64,000 nt of DNA from Malachius bipustulatus (GCA_910589415.1 OU342630.1:20493867-20557866), one strand, 5' to 3'. Shown: positions 1 through 12,269, counted from the stretch's first letter. The notes: generated by a model from the letters alone, not told the origin. Program-made: numbers and translations.

Positions 1-2196
1 TTTAATTTAAAAGACAGAGTTTCCCCTTTGAAATGAATTGATTTATTGACTTTTAAATTGATTTGAATGTTTAGTCTGTTTACCCAGTGATCCCAAAAAG
101 GGTTTTCCTCCTAAGAAAGTTTATAGTCACGAGGAAAAAAAGAAAACCCAGTGAAAAGAACCGACCTCGGACTTGCAAAGTGCCAAGAAATAAAATACAA
201 AAATATACAAGAAAAACACACAACGAAACACATACAATGAAACGACGACATGTTAGAATCAAGCATTCGCTTGGGCGTTGAGGGGTGAGAACTAAATCTC
301 TTGTATTATGGTAACCTATCATTTTAACGTTAGTCTTTGCGAACCGTTTAGTACCTGTAAAGAAAAGACATAACAAAACATACAAAAATTAGACCTTGTT
401 GATGCGGAAGCCTAATCGACTTTCTCAACACCCCGGACTAATAGAAAAGACGTAATAAAACACACATAAATTAGACCTTGTTGATGCGGAAGCCTAATCG
501 ACTCTCTCAACACCTCCGTGGACTAATACCAAATAAATAAAATCGATTCCAAAGGACATCCAACGTTAAAATGAGACATAACCTATACAACAGATTGAAG
601 CGTCGTTGTCTAACGTCGCGATTCGTGAGTCAAACATACAAAATCATATCGCCGTTTCATTTAGAATTTTACATAAAAATACACCATGACAAAAACGTAA
701 AATACAAGAGACACAACATAATATCGTCACCGTTTTGGTGCTGAATTGACATTGATAAACAAATCTGTTATATTCAGGAAGACCACATTTTATCTTTCTA
801 TTTCAAGGACTCATACCTCCTGAAAAGGAAACAAGACACACAAAAATGCAAGTAAAAAAAAACACATAAATAGATCAGGCGAGTAAATCAATGGTAGCAA
901 TAAATAAATAGGTCAGAGCAAGTAATCAGTAGCAATAAATAAATAGGTCAGGGCAAGTAATCAGTAGCAATCAAAACAAATAAATAGTTTAGAGTCCAGG
1001 AAATATGAAATACAAAATGAGGCCAAACATATTATATAGCAGAGGCGTTATCGATCCATAAAAAGACGGTCCTCGATAACAATTTAGAAAAGAAATCAAA
1101 TTCGTCTGTACTTGTGTCCGTTCGCATTCCAAAACAATAAAATTTCAATTTAAATAAAATGATTAATGATCAAACAAGTCACAAGTGAAATTAATTTAGC
1201 ACAAAACAGATTAAAAACAAAAGAAAGGCAAATGTTCATTAAATTGACGATAATGACAAAGAAGTTAAAAATTCACCAATAAAATGCAATCAAAGATATA
1301 ATAAAATTATACAGTGTGATCGTTTAAATAGTTTCATGAATAAAATGTAAATAAAATTGTTGAGAGCAGAAAAAGTTGAAAATACAAAGAAAATGTGCTT
1401 GATCAAAATAATAATAATAATAATAATCAAAAGGGCATGTGCTGATTCAAGATTTCAATAAATAAATTTAAATAATTCAAATAAACAAAGACATTAAAAA
1501 ATGAAACGTGTTGTAAAATGAATCATGCTTTCTGCAAAACGTGGTGTCATACAATTGGTGTAGGTAGCCTACCATCAAGGAGGGCCCCATTTGATTTTAA
1601 TGAGATAAAATTAAAAGTCGAGCAGCACGTGTTAATTTACCAATTAAAATAGATAGCAATTGTAAACCTCTTTACACACAGAAATAATTATTAAAACGCT
1701 ATGGGCATGGGCCCCATAACAAATTAAACAAAAGCCACGTGCGCCTCCTTACCATTGGCTTTTAAACAAATCATGTTTCAAACAATAAATAAACAGTAAA
1801 AGGTAAGAGCTAGTCTCTTGTAATATTGCAATAACAAATAAATAAGTAAAAGAATAAACTCACGTGTGTAGTAGGCACAAATAAACAAATAAGTAGGCAC
1901 AAATAAACAAATAACAAATGCTGGGAGTGTATAACCAAAAACAGCTGAGCTTGACGGCCCGTGTTCACTCTCTCGATGTCAGTAATAAAGTGAAGTCTGA
2001 CCGCTGAGGGTTCACTAATGACAATACGTAACACGTTTTCGGATACTTCGAGTGACTGACAAAAATGACGTTTCTGCTTTGAAAGCTTGAAAAGTGACAA
2101 ATGACATTTGAATTCATAGAACATAACTGAATAGGATCGACTCTTAAGTTTACAATTTTTAACATGCGCAGTTGTTATATGGTTTGGGTCCTTTCA
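1..2196 (-). mobile_element. LTR-like repeat, copy A (inverted relative to 37.7-41.3 kb)
   Basis: This AT-rich stretch has no convincing coding sequence. Read on the minus strand it matches the block at 37,718 to about 40,930. The segment with the ATTCAA-rich end (1-60), the TGAAAGGACCC start near 2,196 and several conserved blocks between them all recur in the same order. The left end is cut by the window edge. The matching copy carries about 350 further bases, which resemble the end of a third copy near 43.7 kb. The element class is not certain. The TG start, the absence of ORFs and the repeated terminal block suggest a long LTR of a retrotransposon whose body is not here. Confidence 0.5.
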
Positions 2197-2272
2197 AAGT
2201 TGAAATTATTAATAAAAATGTTTTGTAAAATCGGTGAACATATTATTATTTATCTTATATTATCATAATATA

Positions 2273-3956
2273 CAGGGTTACTGGTAACTGGATACATTCC
2301 TTTGGTGATCTGATAAAACAAGAGGTAAGGAGTAAATTAACCCCAACATGCACTATACAAAACTCAATAGATTTTGAGATATTTCGATTTTCAACTTTTC
2401 TTAAAAAAATTGTTTCAGATGTCTTGAAATGTAATTTTCAAAAAATCTACTTTAAATTTTTTAGTTTTTTTTTTGCTGGAATACTTGTCCAATACTATGC
2501 TTCCTTCTGGAATAAAAAATATCCTGAGGTATTTCGATCGTGTGAAAATTTCAAAGAAAAACTTTCACAAACTATTTTTTTTAAATAAGATTTAAAAGTT
2601 TTTACAAGTTTTTTTCGCAAAATTGCCAAGGCACCTTGCGTACAAATTGTTTTAAAAACTTCCCTAGTGTAGTAGCTATCTAACAAGGTACGAATCTTGT
2701 ACAAGAATAACAGAATCTCCCCGCTATGTACCGTTACCGAGGAACAAATCCTTAAGTCGGGACGTTTTAAAAAAAATACGTCCCTGAACGGGGGTCTTAA
2801 AATTCTCGGATCCGGTCCATTTTCAATAGGTCGTATTTGGGGGTCACGAGCTTCGTCCCTACCAAGTTTCGTCCCGATCGGTAAAACTTTCAGACACTTA
2901 GAGTGGCTATTACTAGGCTATTCCCGAAAAATCCCGAAATTCCCGAAAAAATGACACTTCCCGGGAACGGATCCCGCTCATTTTCAATGGGCATCGTGTC
3001 ACGGTGCGCCTCTTCAATCGAGCCAAATTTCAACTTTCCCACATGAAAACTGGCGGCTCTAGAGTGTTTCCTAGCAAAGTCACAGACAGACAGACCGACA
3101 GACAGACATTTTTCGGGCACAAGAATACGTATACTTACGAAACTTCTGTGACTTTGCTAGGAAACACTCTAGAGCCGCCAGTTTTCATGTGGGAAAGTTG
3201 AAATTTGGCTCGATTGAAAAGGCGCTCCGTGGCACGATGCCCATTGAAAATGAGCGGGATCCGTTCCCGGGAAGTGTCATTTTTTCGGGAATTTCGGGAT
3301 TTTTCGGGAATAGCCTAGGAAACACTCTTAGTGTCTGAAAGTTTTACCGATCGGGACGAAACTTGGTAGGGACGAAGCTCGGGACCCCCAAATACGACCT
3401 GTTGAAGATGGGCCGGATCCGTGAATTTTAAGACCCCCGTTCAGGGCCGTATTTTTTTTTAAAACGTCCCGACTTAAGGATTTGTTCCTCGGTAACGGTA
3501 CATAGCGGGGAGATTCTGTTATTCTTGTACAAGATTCGTACCTTGTTAGATAGCTACTACACTAGGGAAGTTTTTAAAACAATTTGTACGCAAGTTGCCT
3601 TGACAATTTTGTGAAAATAACTTGTAAAAACTTTTAAATCTTATTTTAAAAAAAATAGTTTGTGAAAGTTTTTCTTTGAAATTTTCACACGATCGAAATA
3701 CCTCAGGATATTTTTTAATCCAGAAGGAAGCATAGTATTAGACAAGTATTCCAGCCAAAAAAAAATCAAAAAGTTAAAGTAGATTTTTTGAAAATTACAT
3801 TTCAAGACATTTGAAACCATTTTTTTAAGAAAAGTTGAAAATCGAAATATCTCAAAATCTATTGAGTTTTGTATAGTGCATGTTGGGGTTAATTTACTTC
3901 TTACCTCTTGTTTTATCAGATCACCAAAGGAATGTATCCAGTTACCAGTAACCCTG
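2273..3956. mobile_element. Foldback element with about 800-bp arms, TA target duplication
   Basis: The two halves are inverted copies. The left end starts CAGGGTTACTGGTAACTGG and the right end is its complement. TA dinucleotides flank both ends (2,271-2,272 and 3,957-3,958). The arms meet around a short loop near 3,090-3,145 that contains a run of CAGA repeats. No transposase is encoded. TA duplication and a CAGGG terminus fit a non-autonomous Tc1/mariner-type foldback. Confidence 0.85.
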
Positions 3957-3989
3957 TATAACAATAAATAATTATTGTTCATGTGAATA

Positions 3990-4160
3990 TGTGCTATGGA
4001 TCTCCTAAGAATATTTTTAAAGAATATTCTTAAGTTGGTATATTTGTCACTTAAATAGAATATTCTCATTCGTTTGTTAATATGCTATGAATATTCTAAG
4101 AATATTTTGGTAGAATATTCTTAAATTGGTATATTGGTACCTAAATAGAATATTCTCAGA
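3990..4160. repeat. Two tandem copies of a roughly 91-bp GAATATTC-rich unit
   Basis: A unit beginning CTATG-AT and ending AATAGAATATTCTCA starts near 3,994 and again near 4,085. It is full of GAATATTC-type palindromes. It abuts the broken 3' end of the LINE just downstream. The origin is unknown. Confidence 0.6.
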
Positions 4161-6675
4161 ATGTTCTGTGCTGTATGGGTCTTGACATTCTGATTTGAGC
4201 CTCTGCGGCACTTCTCTCAATCACTAAGTGCAGTGGTGTGAGATCTAGAATTACTTCCAACGCTGCTGTTGGGCATGTTCTCATTGCTCCTGTGATGCAG
4301 AGGCATGCAAGTCTCTGGATCTTCTCGAGTGTTTTCCTCGCTGTTATTAGCTTGGTTCTCTTGTACCAGACGACCGCTCCGTATGTGATGATGGGTCTCA
4401 CTAGCATGGTGTACATCCAGCGTAAAATGGATGGGTTACAACCCCATGCATTCCCCGCCATTCTCCTGCACACCATGAGTACGGATGTGGCCTTACTTAC
4501 TGTTGCACTTAAGTGCTTGTTCCACATTAGCTTCTTATCCAGTGTTATTCCCAGATATTTTACTTCTTCCTTCCATTCTAACTCGACTCCATTTAAGTCG
4601 ATGGTTTTGAGGTTGGGAAGCTTGTTTTTTCTTGTGAATGGTATCAGTGTAGTTTTTGTAGGATTGATGTTGAGTCCTATTTCCTGGCACCATTTCAAGG
4701 TTATCTTTAACCCCCTCTGTACTATGTCGCAGAGTGTTCCTTCAAATTTTCCTCTGGCCATGATGACGATGTCATCGGCATACCCGATGCAGGTAATGCC
4801 GTTCTCGGTGAGTAACCCGAGGAGCTCGTCTACTACCAGGCTCCATAGGAGGGGGGATAACACCCCTCCTTGTGGGCATCCTTTTGTTGTTTTCACCTGG
4901 ATGGTGTCATCGCCCACTTTGGTTCCAATTATTCTTGTGGACAGCATTTGTTGAATCCAATGGGATGTTGTGCTGTTTATGCCTTTTTTAGTTAGGGCTT
5001 TCTTGATAGCATCGCAAGAGGTGTTGTCGAATGCTCCTTCTATGTCCAGAAAGGCGCAAATGGCCGTTTCCTTGTACTCCAGAGTGTCCTGAATCTTTTC
5101 TGTCAGCTCATACAGGGCGGTTTCTGTCGATCTGCCCGCTCTGTATGCATGCTGGCTTGGGTGTAGTGGTCCCCTGTTCAGTGTTTCCGTTCTGATGTGA
5201 TTATCAATGATTTTCTCCATCGTCTTTAGTAAGAAGGAGGTAAGACAGATGGGTCTAAATGACTTCGGGAGAGAGGTGTCCTTTCTTCCTGCCTTAAGAA
5301 TAAAGATGACTTGCGCCTTTCTCCAGGCTTGTGGTATATATCCCATAGCCAGGCTGCTTCTGAATATTCTTACCAGGTGTGGCATTAGATCCTCCAGTCC
5401 TCTTTGCAGAAGAGCCGGAAATATGCCATCCACCCCGGGTGATTTGAATGGTTGAAAGGTGCCAATTGCCCATTTCAGTCTTTCGGAGGTGCAGATGGTT
5501 TTCGCGACCTCCCAATCTTCTTTCGTGGGTTTACCAGATTCGAACGAATTCTCGTTCCCTACTTTCAGTGCACTGCCTGGAAAGTGAGTTTCTAGCAGAA
5601 GTAGAGCTCTTTGCTCTTCATTTTCTGTGTAGTTCCCATCAGGTTTTCTGAGCGACATTGTTCCCTGAGCAATGCCTTTCGCTAAAGCTTTGTGAAGTCT
5701 GGATGCTTCAGGTGTTGAGGTGATATCCCTGCAGAAGTCCCTGAAGCTCTTCCGTTTAGCTTTCCTGATTTCTTTATTGTAGGTTGTCAGTTCCGCCGTG
5801 TAGCCCTGCCAGTCTCCATCGCGCTTGGCTTTATTGAAAAGCCTTCGAACTTCTGCCCGGAGCTTGGATAGGTGTTCGTTCCACCACGGAGTTTTCCTAC
5901 AATTTCTTTTCTCTCTAATGGGGCAGCTGGATTCGTATGAATATTTCAGCGCTCCGTTGAGAGATTCTAATGTTGCTTCTAATTCTAGATGGTTTTTGAC
6001 TCTAGAATTTGTTTGTTTTATATTTTCTCTTAGACTGGTGTGAAATGTGTCCCAGTCGGTGTTTCTTGGATTTCTAATGAGGGTGTTCTCTTGCCAGAGT
6101 CCCCTCATGTTGAATTCTATTATTCTGTGATCAGAGAGTGAGGGTTCGTTAGATACCCTCCAGTCTCTGATCAGTTGACATACGCTCGGACTACCGATCG
6201 TTATGTCTATTACATCTTGACTCCTTTTAGTTACAAAAGTGGGTGTGTTCCCCACATTCAGTACATCTAAATTGGATTCAAGTAAAAATTCAAGCAGTTG
6301 CTCACCTCTTTTGTTGGTATACTTGCTGCCCCAGCTGATGTTGTGTGCGTTGGCATCACAGCCGAGTAGGAGCGGTAGCCCATGCCCGTTGCAGTACTCG
6401 ACTAGTTTCTGGACTTCCATAGGAGGTGCTGATGTTTTCTCATGGAAGTACCCCGATGCTACTATGATGCTACGGTGTGTGCCTCCGGTGATGTTGACCC
6501 GGATTGGCACAAGGTCCCGTGTCATGAATTCTGATAGATATACATATTTAATGTTGTTTCTTATCAGGATGCAGGCCCTTGGGGTATCACTTCTGATATC
6601 CCAAATTGTCTTGCAATCCTTTCGTGGTAGGCCCCTTACCTGCCCCTTGTATGTCCAAGGTTCTTGTATAAGCAC
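4156..6675 (-). pseudogene. LINE ORF2: apurinic endonuclease and reverse transcriptase (R1/Jockey group)
   Basis: This is an 839-codon open frame on the minus strand. The N-terminal endonuclease shows the IQEPW motif, the GCDANAHN motif and the SDH motif. The reverse transcriptase shows FLDIEGAFD, GCPQGGVLSP and the catalytic YADD, then the thumb motif KYLGITLD. Known members use these domains for target-primed insertion. The frame begins internally. A one-base frameshift near 6,725 separates it from an ATG at about 6,744-6,746, whose first residues (MTQFNAHHARG) are the true endonuclease start. The protein stops soon after the thumb region (SRPIQHRTF), so any C-terminal domain and the 3' UTR are missing. 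I cannot choose firmly between R1, LOA and Jockey clades. It cannot be active as it stands. Confidence 0.9.
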
Positions 6676-6784
6676 AACACCCAGGCATGACCTGTCGAAC
6701 GCCCGAGCTATGACGGCTGATGCCCCCTAGCATGATGGGCGTTGAACTGGGTCATGCTGGTGACATTTGCTGTACTTATACTGG

Positions 6785-7039
6785 TCATTGTTCTTCTTGC
6801 GTGCGTTGGGGTGCTTGCCCCCTGTATGAGCATAGGCTCTCCATAGGTTCCCGATGAATCCTCGGTGACATTACCTTGATCGGTGACGACGGTTTCTTTT
6901 CTTCTTGCGTTCGAGGTGGTCTCGAGCTCAAGGATTGTTTAGATTGCCGACTGTCATGACGGGTGACAAGCCCCGCTCGGTCAGCAGTCTGTTTTGCGGT
7001 GATGTCCCGCAATTTTTTTGTTTTTTTATTTCTTACCAT
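6785..7039 (-). pseudogene. Possible LINE ORF1 N-terminal remnant
   Basis: An ATG at 7,039 opens a basic, serine- and arginine-rich 84-residue peptide (MVRNKKTKKLRD...) that ends about 40 bases before the ORF2 start. Its position and character fit the beginning of an R1/LOA-type ORF1. The central and CCHC zinc-knuckle parts expected of such an ORF1 are absent, so an internal deletion is likely. The frame stays open upstream to 7,183, but that part may be 5' UTR. Confidence 0.4.
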
Positions 7040-7570
7040 GGTTGATCCCACGAGTAGCAAGGGAAGGGTGTTCCACCTATGCAGAGCCCCGCATGCAAAG
7101 GTGAGGGGATTGATACAGTGGGGTGCCCCCTGGTGCCCCAAGGTTGAATCCAGTAGGGGCTGGTCATCTATCCAGTCACGCATCCCATCAGCCTGGACCC
7201 CCGCCTTAGGATTTAGGTTTTTTTAGTGAGGTTGTCTCCTCTTGGTTTAGGCGATTAAGCCCAGACCCCCGCATTTCTCTGTCCGCGAGACGTGTCCACG
7301 ACAACAGATGATACGGTATATCAGATAGTCCACAGTCGGACATCTCTGGCGCCGTTATCCCTAGTGCAGACCTTTAGTCACGACACGACAACTAGGTTAG
7401 GGGAGGTGGTCCGCGGCAAGGCTTTAAGCTGCCAGTCTAGAATTTTACCTCCGACGAGCTCTATCACCACTGCTAACCTTACTCACATACGCTCATTGTA
7501 AGGCCTTCCCCCTATCCGCCACCTGGGGACGCGCCCGATGGGTACTCAACCACACGGGGAATCGGACCCA
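7040..7570 (-). other. LINE 5' UTR-like sequence
   Basis: This GC-richer stretch differs from the AT-rich surroundings and lies directly upstream, in minus-strand sense, of the LINE reading frames. It has no long convincing frame of its own. The element's 5' boundary is probably near 7,570, where an A-rich AT-rich sequence resumes. Confidence 0.45.
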
Positions 7571-8323
7571 TGTTTATTAAAAAAAATATGTTTAAAATCA
7601 AGCAACCTACCATCTGTCAAAGTTTGTCATAGAGCTTGTAGAACACCCTGTATAAACATGCAAGGCCAGCCTCGCGTCACCGAAGGCGGATTCATCACCC
7701 GCGCGCTCCAGCACCAGTATAAGTCCCCAAGCTCACTCAAACGTCTCCGGACTATAATAGTGATCGAAGTCACGCTTTTTGGAATGCAAATGCAAATATC
7801 AAAATACTAAAAATCGTGCTACTGTTAATCTCGAAGATTTTCCTTGCCCTGAAAGTGAAGAAAAAATTAGAAATTCGACCGTAGTGTCAAAGAGGCCATA
7901 GTTGTGACCTTAATATTAGTTTGCAATGGCTGTTTTTAGCTTCTTACCCACCCAGCACCCCTATTTCGCTCCTCGGTCCCGAAAAAATTGATGGAACTTG
8001 GGACACGTGGATGTAAATATTTCCGATTTTTCTAATCAGTATTATAATTATAAGCGATATTAACTAATATCGCAATCAAAATATTTCAAATTAAAAAATA
8101 CACTGAGAAAAATGAGCAAAAAGTTGAATTTTCAAAAGTTACCACTTTTCTCTTTTAGGCCATTTTCTCTTGAACTAAAATTCACATCATGGCATGGATC
8201 TAGTGTGCTCAAATTTAATCTTTTAAAAAGCACAAACTTGACTTATGACAAAAAAAAATGAAAAGCCACTGTAGATATAACAGAAACAGCAAAACTACAA
8301 TTATTGTCAAAGCCTAATAGAGT
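7571..8323. other. Unassigned intergenic sequence
   Basis: No gene is recognised. A TACAGGGTGTTC-type transposon end is faintly visible in the AACACCCTGTATA near 7,647, without a partner. The rest is ordinary AT-rich sequence. Confidence 0.4.
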
Positions 8324-8814
8324 AAGATCCCAGAGCGATCAGACATAACTTATTTTCACATAGATGAAACCTTATGTTCTCAGTAGAGTCACATGTGCTT
8401 AGAATACCTGCGTGCATGTGGAAGCTTTCCGCGTGACACCTGGGCAGGTACCAGGTGTGAAAGGTAACTGAAAATAATGGTTATTTAACTTAAATTTACA
8501 TGGCTAATTTTTATATATATTTTGTAGAATATTATTGTAAAGTCGTATGCATAAGCGTCAGACACTTTTCATGGGCCAAAACTTTTGTCAGGCGCTTTAA
8601 AGCCCCACAAAAAATAACTTAACCTAACTTATTTTTACATGTCTGATTTTTAAATATGTTGTTAAGACAATTATTATTATTAAGCTGTGTTTAATTAGTC
8701 AGACAAAACTGAGTGACCAAATACCCCTTAAATATAAAAATTATGCAGCCGTGAGTATGAGTGCGAGAGCACTATGCGCATGCGTGTCCGAGTAAATAAT
8801 TTAAATATATTAAT

Positions 8815-8962
8815 GCCCGTATTCACAAACGATAATTTCCTAAATAATTACGTAATCAATTATACCCATCTCACTCTATTGCAAAAAAACTGCATATCTC
8901 CATCTCACTCATTTAATTAATTACGTAATTATTTAGGAAATTATCGTTTGTGAATACGGGCA
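8815..8962. mobile_element. PIF/Harbinger-type MITE, TAA target duplication
   Basis: A roughly 150-bp element has terminal inverted repeats beginning TGCCCGTATTCACAAACGAT, about 42 bp long and nearly perfect. A TAA follows at the right end and precedes the left end. The 3-bp TAA duplication is the Harbinger signature. It sits in the loop of the outer foldback. Confidence 0.75.
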
Positions 8963-9284
8963 TAAGAATACTTACGGTACAGCTCCCAATTTAAGATTTT
9001 TGCATCTCCATTTCAATAAGATTAATTTCGACATTAAGGTAATTATTAGTAAGTATTGAAGTAAATTAATTCATTAAATATATTTGGGATAATTAATCTG
9101 TTCAGAGCTATTTATTTTAATAAAAATTTTTATTTCATTGTAACAAATATAGCTGTTGAATAATCATCGTAATCATCGTCATAATCATTAGAATTAAGTT
9201 AGTAAGAATGTCTCACTCGCTCTGACACGCATGCGCATAGTGCTCTCGCGCTCATACTCACGGCTGCATAATTTTTGTATTTAA

Positions 9285-10241
9285 CCCGCGAGTGGTCGCT
9301 AGATGAGCGTTTAGCTCACCTTTGTCTTTAAACTGTAATTATTAAGTTATTTGAACTCGTACAATCTTGTCGATTTTTCTAGCTTAGTTTATAGCCTTAA
9401 GAAGAAACATAGAAAGGATTTTGTGATGAAAATCGGGTAAATTTATTTTTTATGGACACTTCGTTCACCGCTGTTGCCGCCGCGCGAGCTAAACGCTCAT
9501 TAGCGACCACTCACGTCACTCAACTGCTCTTATGTTTAGGTCTGCTAGCCATATGCAATGGTTGATGTAATTTCTTTATATGAAGTTATTTGTTGTTTTT
9601 ATGGTATACCGAGCATTTGGCTGTTAGTTTAGTTCAGAATCAAACAGTTTGTGTTATCTAATGTAAAAAAATCCTATAGTTATCTACCAAAAAAATGTAT
9701 ATTGGCAAGTTAACAATTCCATTCCTCCTTATTTGAAAATACCTACAACAAATATTGCTGATACAGGGTGTTCGGTTACCGGACAGCCAAAATAAAATTT
9801 CATATACAAAACCGCATCATAAGCATAAAAAATAATAACTTTTCCTGATCGGGCTTTGTTCAGGAAATATTTCCAAAAATCTAAAATTAAATCATCTGCT
9901 AATATTTTATTTTTTGAGTACATAGGCAGCCAAATTAAAATTTCATCAAAACTTTAATTAAAATTTAAATTTTTATTTGTTTTACTAAAAAACAATAACT
10001 TTTTCCAGGCAGGGCTTTGTTTAGGAAATACTCTGGCAAAAAAAAAACAACGCCTGATCTGGAAATTCTTTTTATGCTTCTAATGCGCTTTTGTAAATTT
10101 AATTTTAGATGTCCGATCACCAAACACCCTATATTGTAATTCATAGTGCTGTTTATTTCACATTTGCCTGTTGATTCTACATGCGAGCGAAACGCTCGCT
10201 AGCGACCACTGGTGTTACAATTCACCTAGCGACCAATGCCG
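9285..10241. mobile_element. piggyBac-type non-autonomous element, TTAA duplication
   Basis: The left end is TTAA then CCCGCGAGTGGTCGCTAG, and the right end is CTAGCGACCAATGCCGGG then TTAA. Both ends carry further copies of an AGCGACCACT motif with GCGTTTAGC nearby (9,284-9,320, 9,486-9,520, 10,185-10,240), which look like subterminal binding repeats. There is no ORF. It split the right arm of the surrounding foldback at its TTAA. Confidence 0.8.
9766..10132. mobile_element. Tc1/mariner-type MITE inside the piggyBac-type element
   Basis: Ends are CAGGGTGTTCGGTTACCGGAC and the near-complement GTCCGATCACCAAACACCCT, each next to TA. The interior contains degenerate inverted repeats around the words CAGGAAATA and AAAATAATAACTTTT. 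It is non-coding. This is the innermost level of the nested stack. Confidence 0.65.
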
Positions 10242-10716
10242 GGTTAAGAGGTATTTGGTCACTCAGTTTTGTCTGACTAATTAAACACAGCTTAATAATA
10301 ATTGTCTTAACAACATATTTAAAAATCAGACATGTAAAAATAAGTAAAGTTAAGTTATTTTTTGTGGAGCTTTAAAGCGTCTGACAAAAGTTTTGGCCCA
10401 TGAAAAGTGTCTGACGCTTATGATACGACTTTACAATAATATTCTACAAAATATATATAAAAATTAGCCATGTAAATTTAAGTTAAATAACCATTATTTT
10501 CAGTTACCTTTCACACCTGGTACCTGCCCAAGTGTCACGCGGAAAGCTTCCACATGCACGCAGGTATTCTAAGCACATGTGACGCTACTGAGAACATAAG
10601 GTTTCATCTATGTGAAAATAAGTTATGTCTGATCGCTCTGGGATCTTGGACTATAATACAGAGGATACATTTATCTGAATTGACTGAATTCATATAAACA
10701 AAAACAACCAATTTAT

Positions 10717-11967
10717 TTAAAATGTTAATTTCATACAGACTTTCACGTTGCCACTGCAGATTGATTTGCAATTTATATGTTTACGTTTATAATGTCGGGT
10801 AAAATTACTTTTAACTCTTGTTTCATAAGAACATTTCACGCATTTATACACTTCACCTTCTTTGGAATGTTTAATTCTACAATGTTGGGTAAAATTACGT
10901 TTATCTCTTGTTTTATAAGAACATTGCTCACATTTATACACTTCTGCTTCTTTTGAATGTTTGATTATATAATGTTCGATCAAAGTACTTTTATATTTTG
11001 TTTCATGTGAACATTGATCACATTTATATACTGTCTCTTCTTTTGAATGTTTAGTATTACGATGTAGGGTTAAAGAACTTTTATATTTTGTTTTAAAAGA
11101 ACACTCCTCACATTCATACACTTCAGTGTCTTTTGAATGTTTACGTTTATAATGTGTCTTGAAATATACTTCAAATCCTGTTTCATAGGAACACTCCTTA
11201 CACTTGTACACTTCAGCGTCTTTTGAATGTTTACATTTATAGTGTTGAGTCAAATGACTTTTATATTTTGTTTGAAATGAACACTCCTCACATTTGTACA
11301 CTTCAGCGTCTTTTGAATGTTTAATTCTATGGTGTAGAGTCAATGATTGTTTATTTCTTGTTTCCGTGGAACACTCATCACATTTATACACTTGATGTTT
11401 TGAATGTTTGCATTTAAAATGTTTGAGAAAGTTATCTCTATTTCCAGTTTGATAAGGGCATTCATTGCATCGATACGCTTCTGTACATTGTTTATGTACA
11501 TGATTATAATGTTTTCTGACACAATGTCTCACGTTGTTCTTATATGGACAAAGCGCACAATATTTTACGTCTTGTTCTTCAATTTTACTCCCCGAAGAGA
11601 TATTTTCTTCAATAAAGTTATTGTTATAAATTACATCGCTAGACACGCCAACACCATTTGTTCCCGGGATTAGCTTCCATCCAGGTTTACCTTCTTCAAT
11701 GTCGATTTCGTCTTTCAAAAGCTGAAGGTCGTATTCGGAGTCTTCCCCTTCTGGTTCCCTTTTAATGGGTATAAATGGGAAAGTTTCTTCACAGCAATTG
11801 TCAAAATCGGGGAAAGTGTGGTAGGTAGGCGTCGGATCGGTTTGTCCATTTTCACACTTTATTTCTGATGGTAGGAGGAAATCAAATTTATTACCGTCCC
11901 CTGCTGTTTCAGTTCCGTTACTTTTGTTTTGTCGCCGAGGGCACCAGTTTACTTCTTCTGCACTCAT
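10717..11967 (-). CDS. C2H2 zinc-finger protein with nine fingers
   Basis: The product is a 416-residue protein in one exon, starting at an ATG read from 11,967. Residues 1-130 are an acidic, probably disordered region with three sumoylation-type motifs (IKCE near 36, IKRE near 67, LKDE near 84). Nine tandem zinc fingers follow, from about residue 137 to 398. Most read C-x2-C-x12-H-x4-H with linkers like SKDAEVYKC rather than the common TGEKPY linker. Such proteins normally bind DNA in the nucleus as transcription regulators. The target cannot be read from the sequence. The finger repeats are alike, which suggests recent internal duplication. The frame is intact amid transposons. The lack of introns could mean a natural single-exon gene or an old retrocopy; no poly(A) tract or target duplication is evident. 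Confidence 0.9.
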   Translation of the reverse strand: MSAEEVNWCPRRQNKSNGTETAGDGNKFDFLLPSEIKCENGQTDPTPTYHTFPDFDNCCEETFPFIPIKREPEGEDSEYDLQLLKDEIDIEEGKPGWKLIPGTNGVGVSSDVIYNNNFIEENISSGSKIEEQDVKYCALCPYKNNVRHCVRKHYNHVHKQCTEAYRCNECPYQTGNRDNFLKHFKCKHSKHQVYKCDECSTETRNKQSLTLHHRIKHSKDAEVYKCEECSFQTKYKSHLTQHYKCKHSKDAEVYKCKECSYETGFEVYFKTHYKRKHSKDTEVYECEECSFKTKYKSSLTLHRNTKHSKEETVYKCDQCSHETKYKSTLIEHYIIKHSKEAEVYKCEQCSYKTRDKRNFTQHCRIKHSKEGEVYKCVKCSYETRVKSNFTRHYKRKHINCKSICSGNVKVCMKLTF

Positions 11968-12269
11968 GTTGTAATAATTAGTTAATTTATCGCCAAATTA
12001 CAATAATCAAAAATATCATTTATGAATGAATAACACATGCGACTAGCGAACTCCAGCAAATACGCTCACTAAATAATAATACGCGCAGCCTGCAGCTTTT
12101 CGCTATTTATACCGAAAAAATCACCGATCTAAATATAAATATAATGTAAGCAAAAAGGTAAATCCTTAATAAGGTGTTCCGGTGTTCGTGTTGTCTTCAC
12201 TTTCACTTCTGTGCTTTCACACCGACACCGGTATCAAATATCAATATCAAAATAAATAGACGCCGACAG
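11968..12269. other. Upstream region of the zinc-finger gene
   Basis: This is the likely promoter and 5' UTR of the minus-strand zinc-finger gene. TATA-like AT runs occur near 12,105-12,145. No confident core promoter can be named. Confidence 0.35.

Larger units (their letters stand above)
8324..10648. mobile_element. Outer foldback element interrupted by three nested insertions
   Basis: Left arm 8,324 to about 8,793 and right arm about 9,215-9,280 plus 10,246-10,648 are inverted copies. The outer ends share the AAGATCCCAGAGCGATCAGAC block. The inner ends share a block with GCAGCCGTGAGTATGAG and ATGCGCATGCG. The right arm is split at a TTAA by a piggyBac-type element, and the central loop holds a Harbinger-type MITE. 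Removing both leaves a symmetrical foldback of about 1.2 kb. It has no coding sequence and the family is unknown. Confidence 0.8.

Noticed and set aside
4238..4954. 238-codon plus-strand frame opposite the LINE
   Set aside because: It is the antisense shadow of the reverse transcriptase frame and has no motif of its own.
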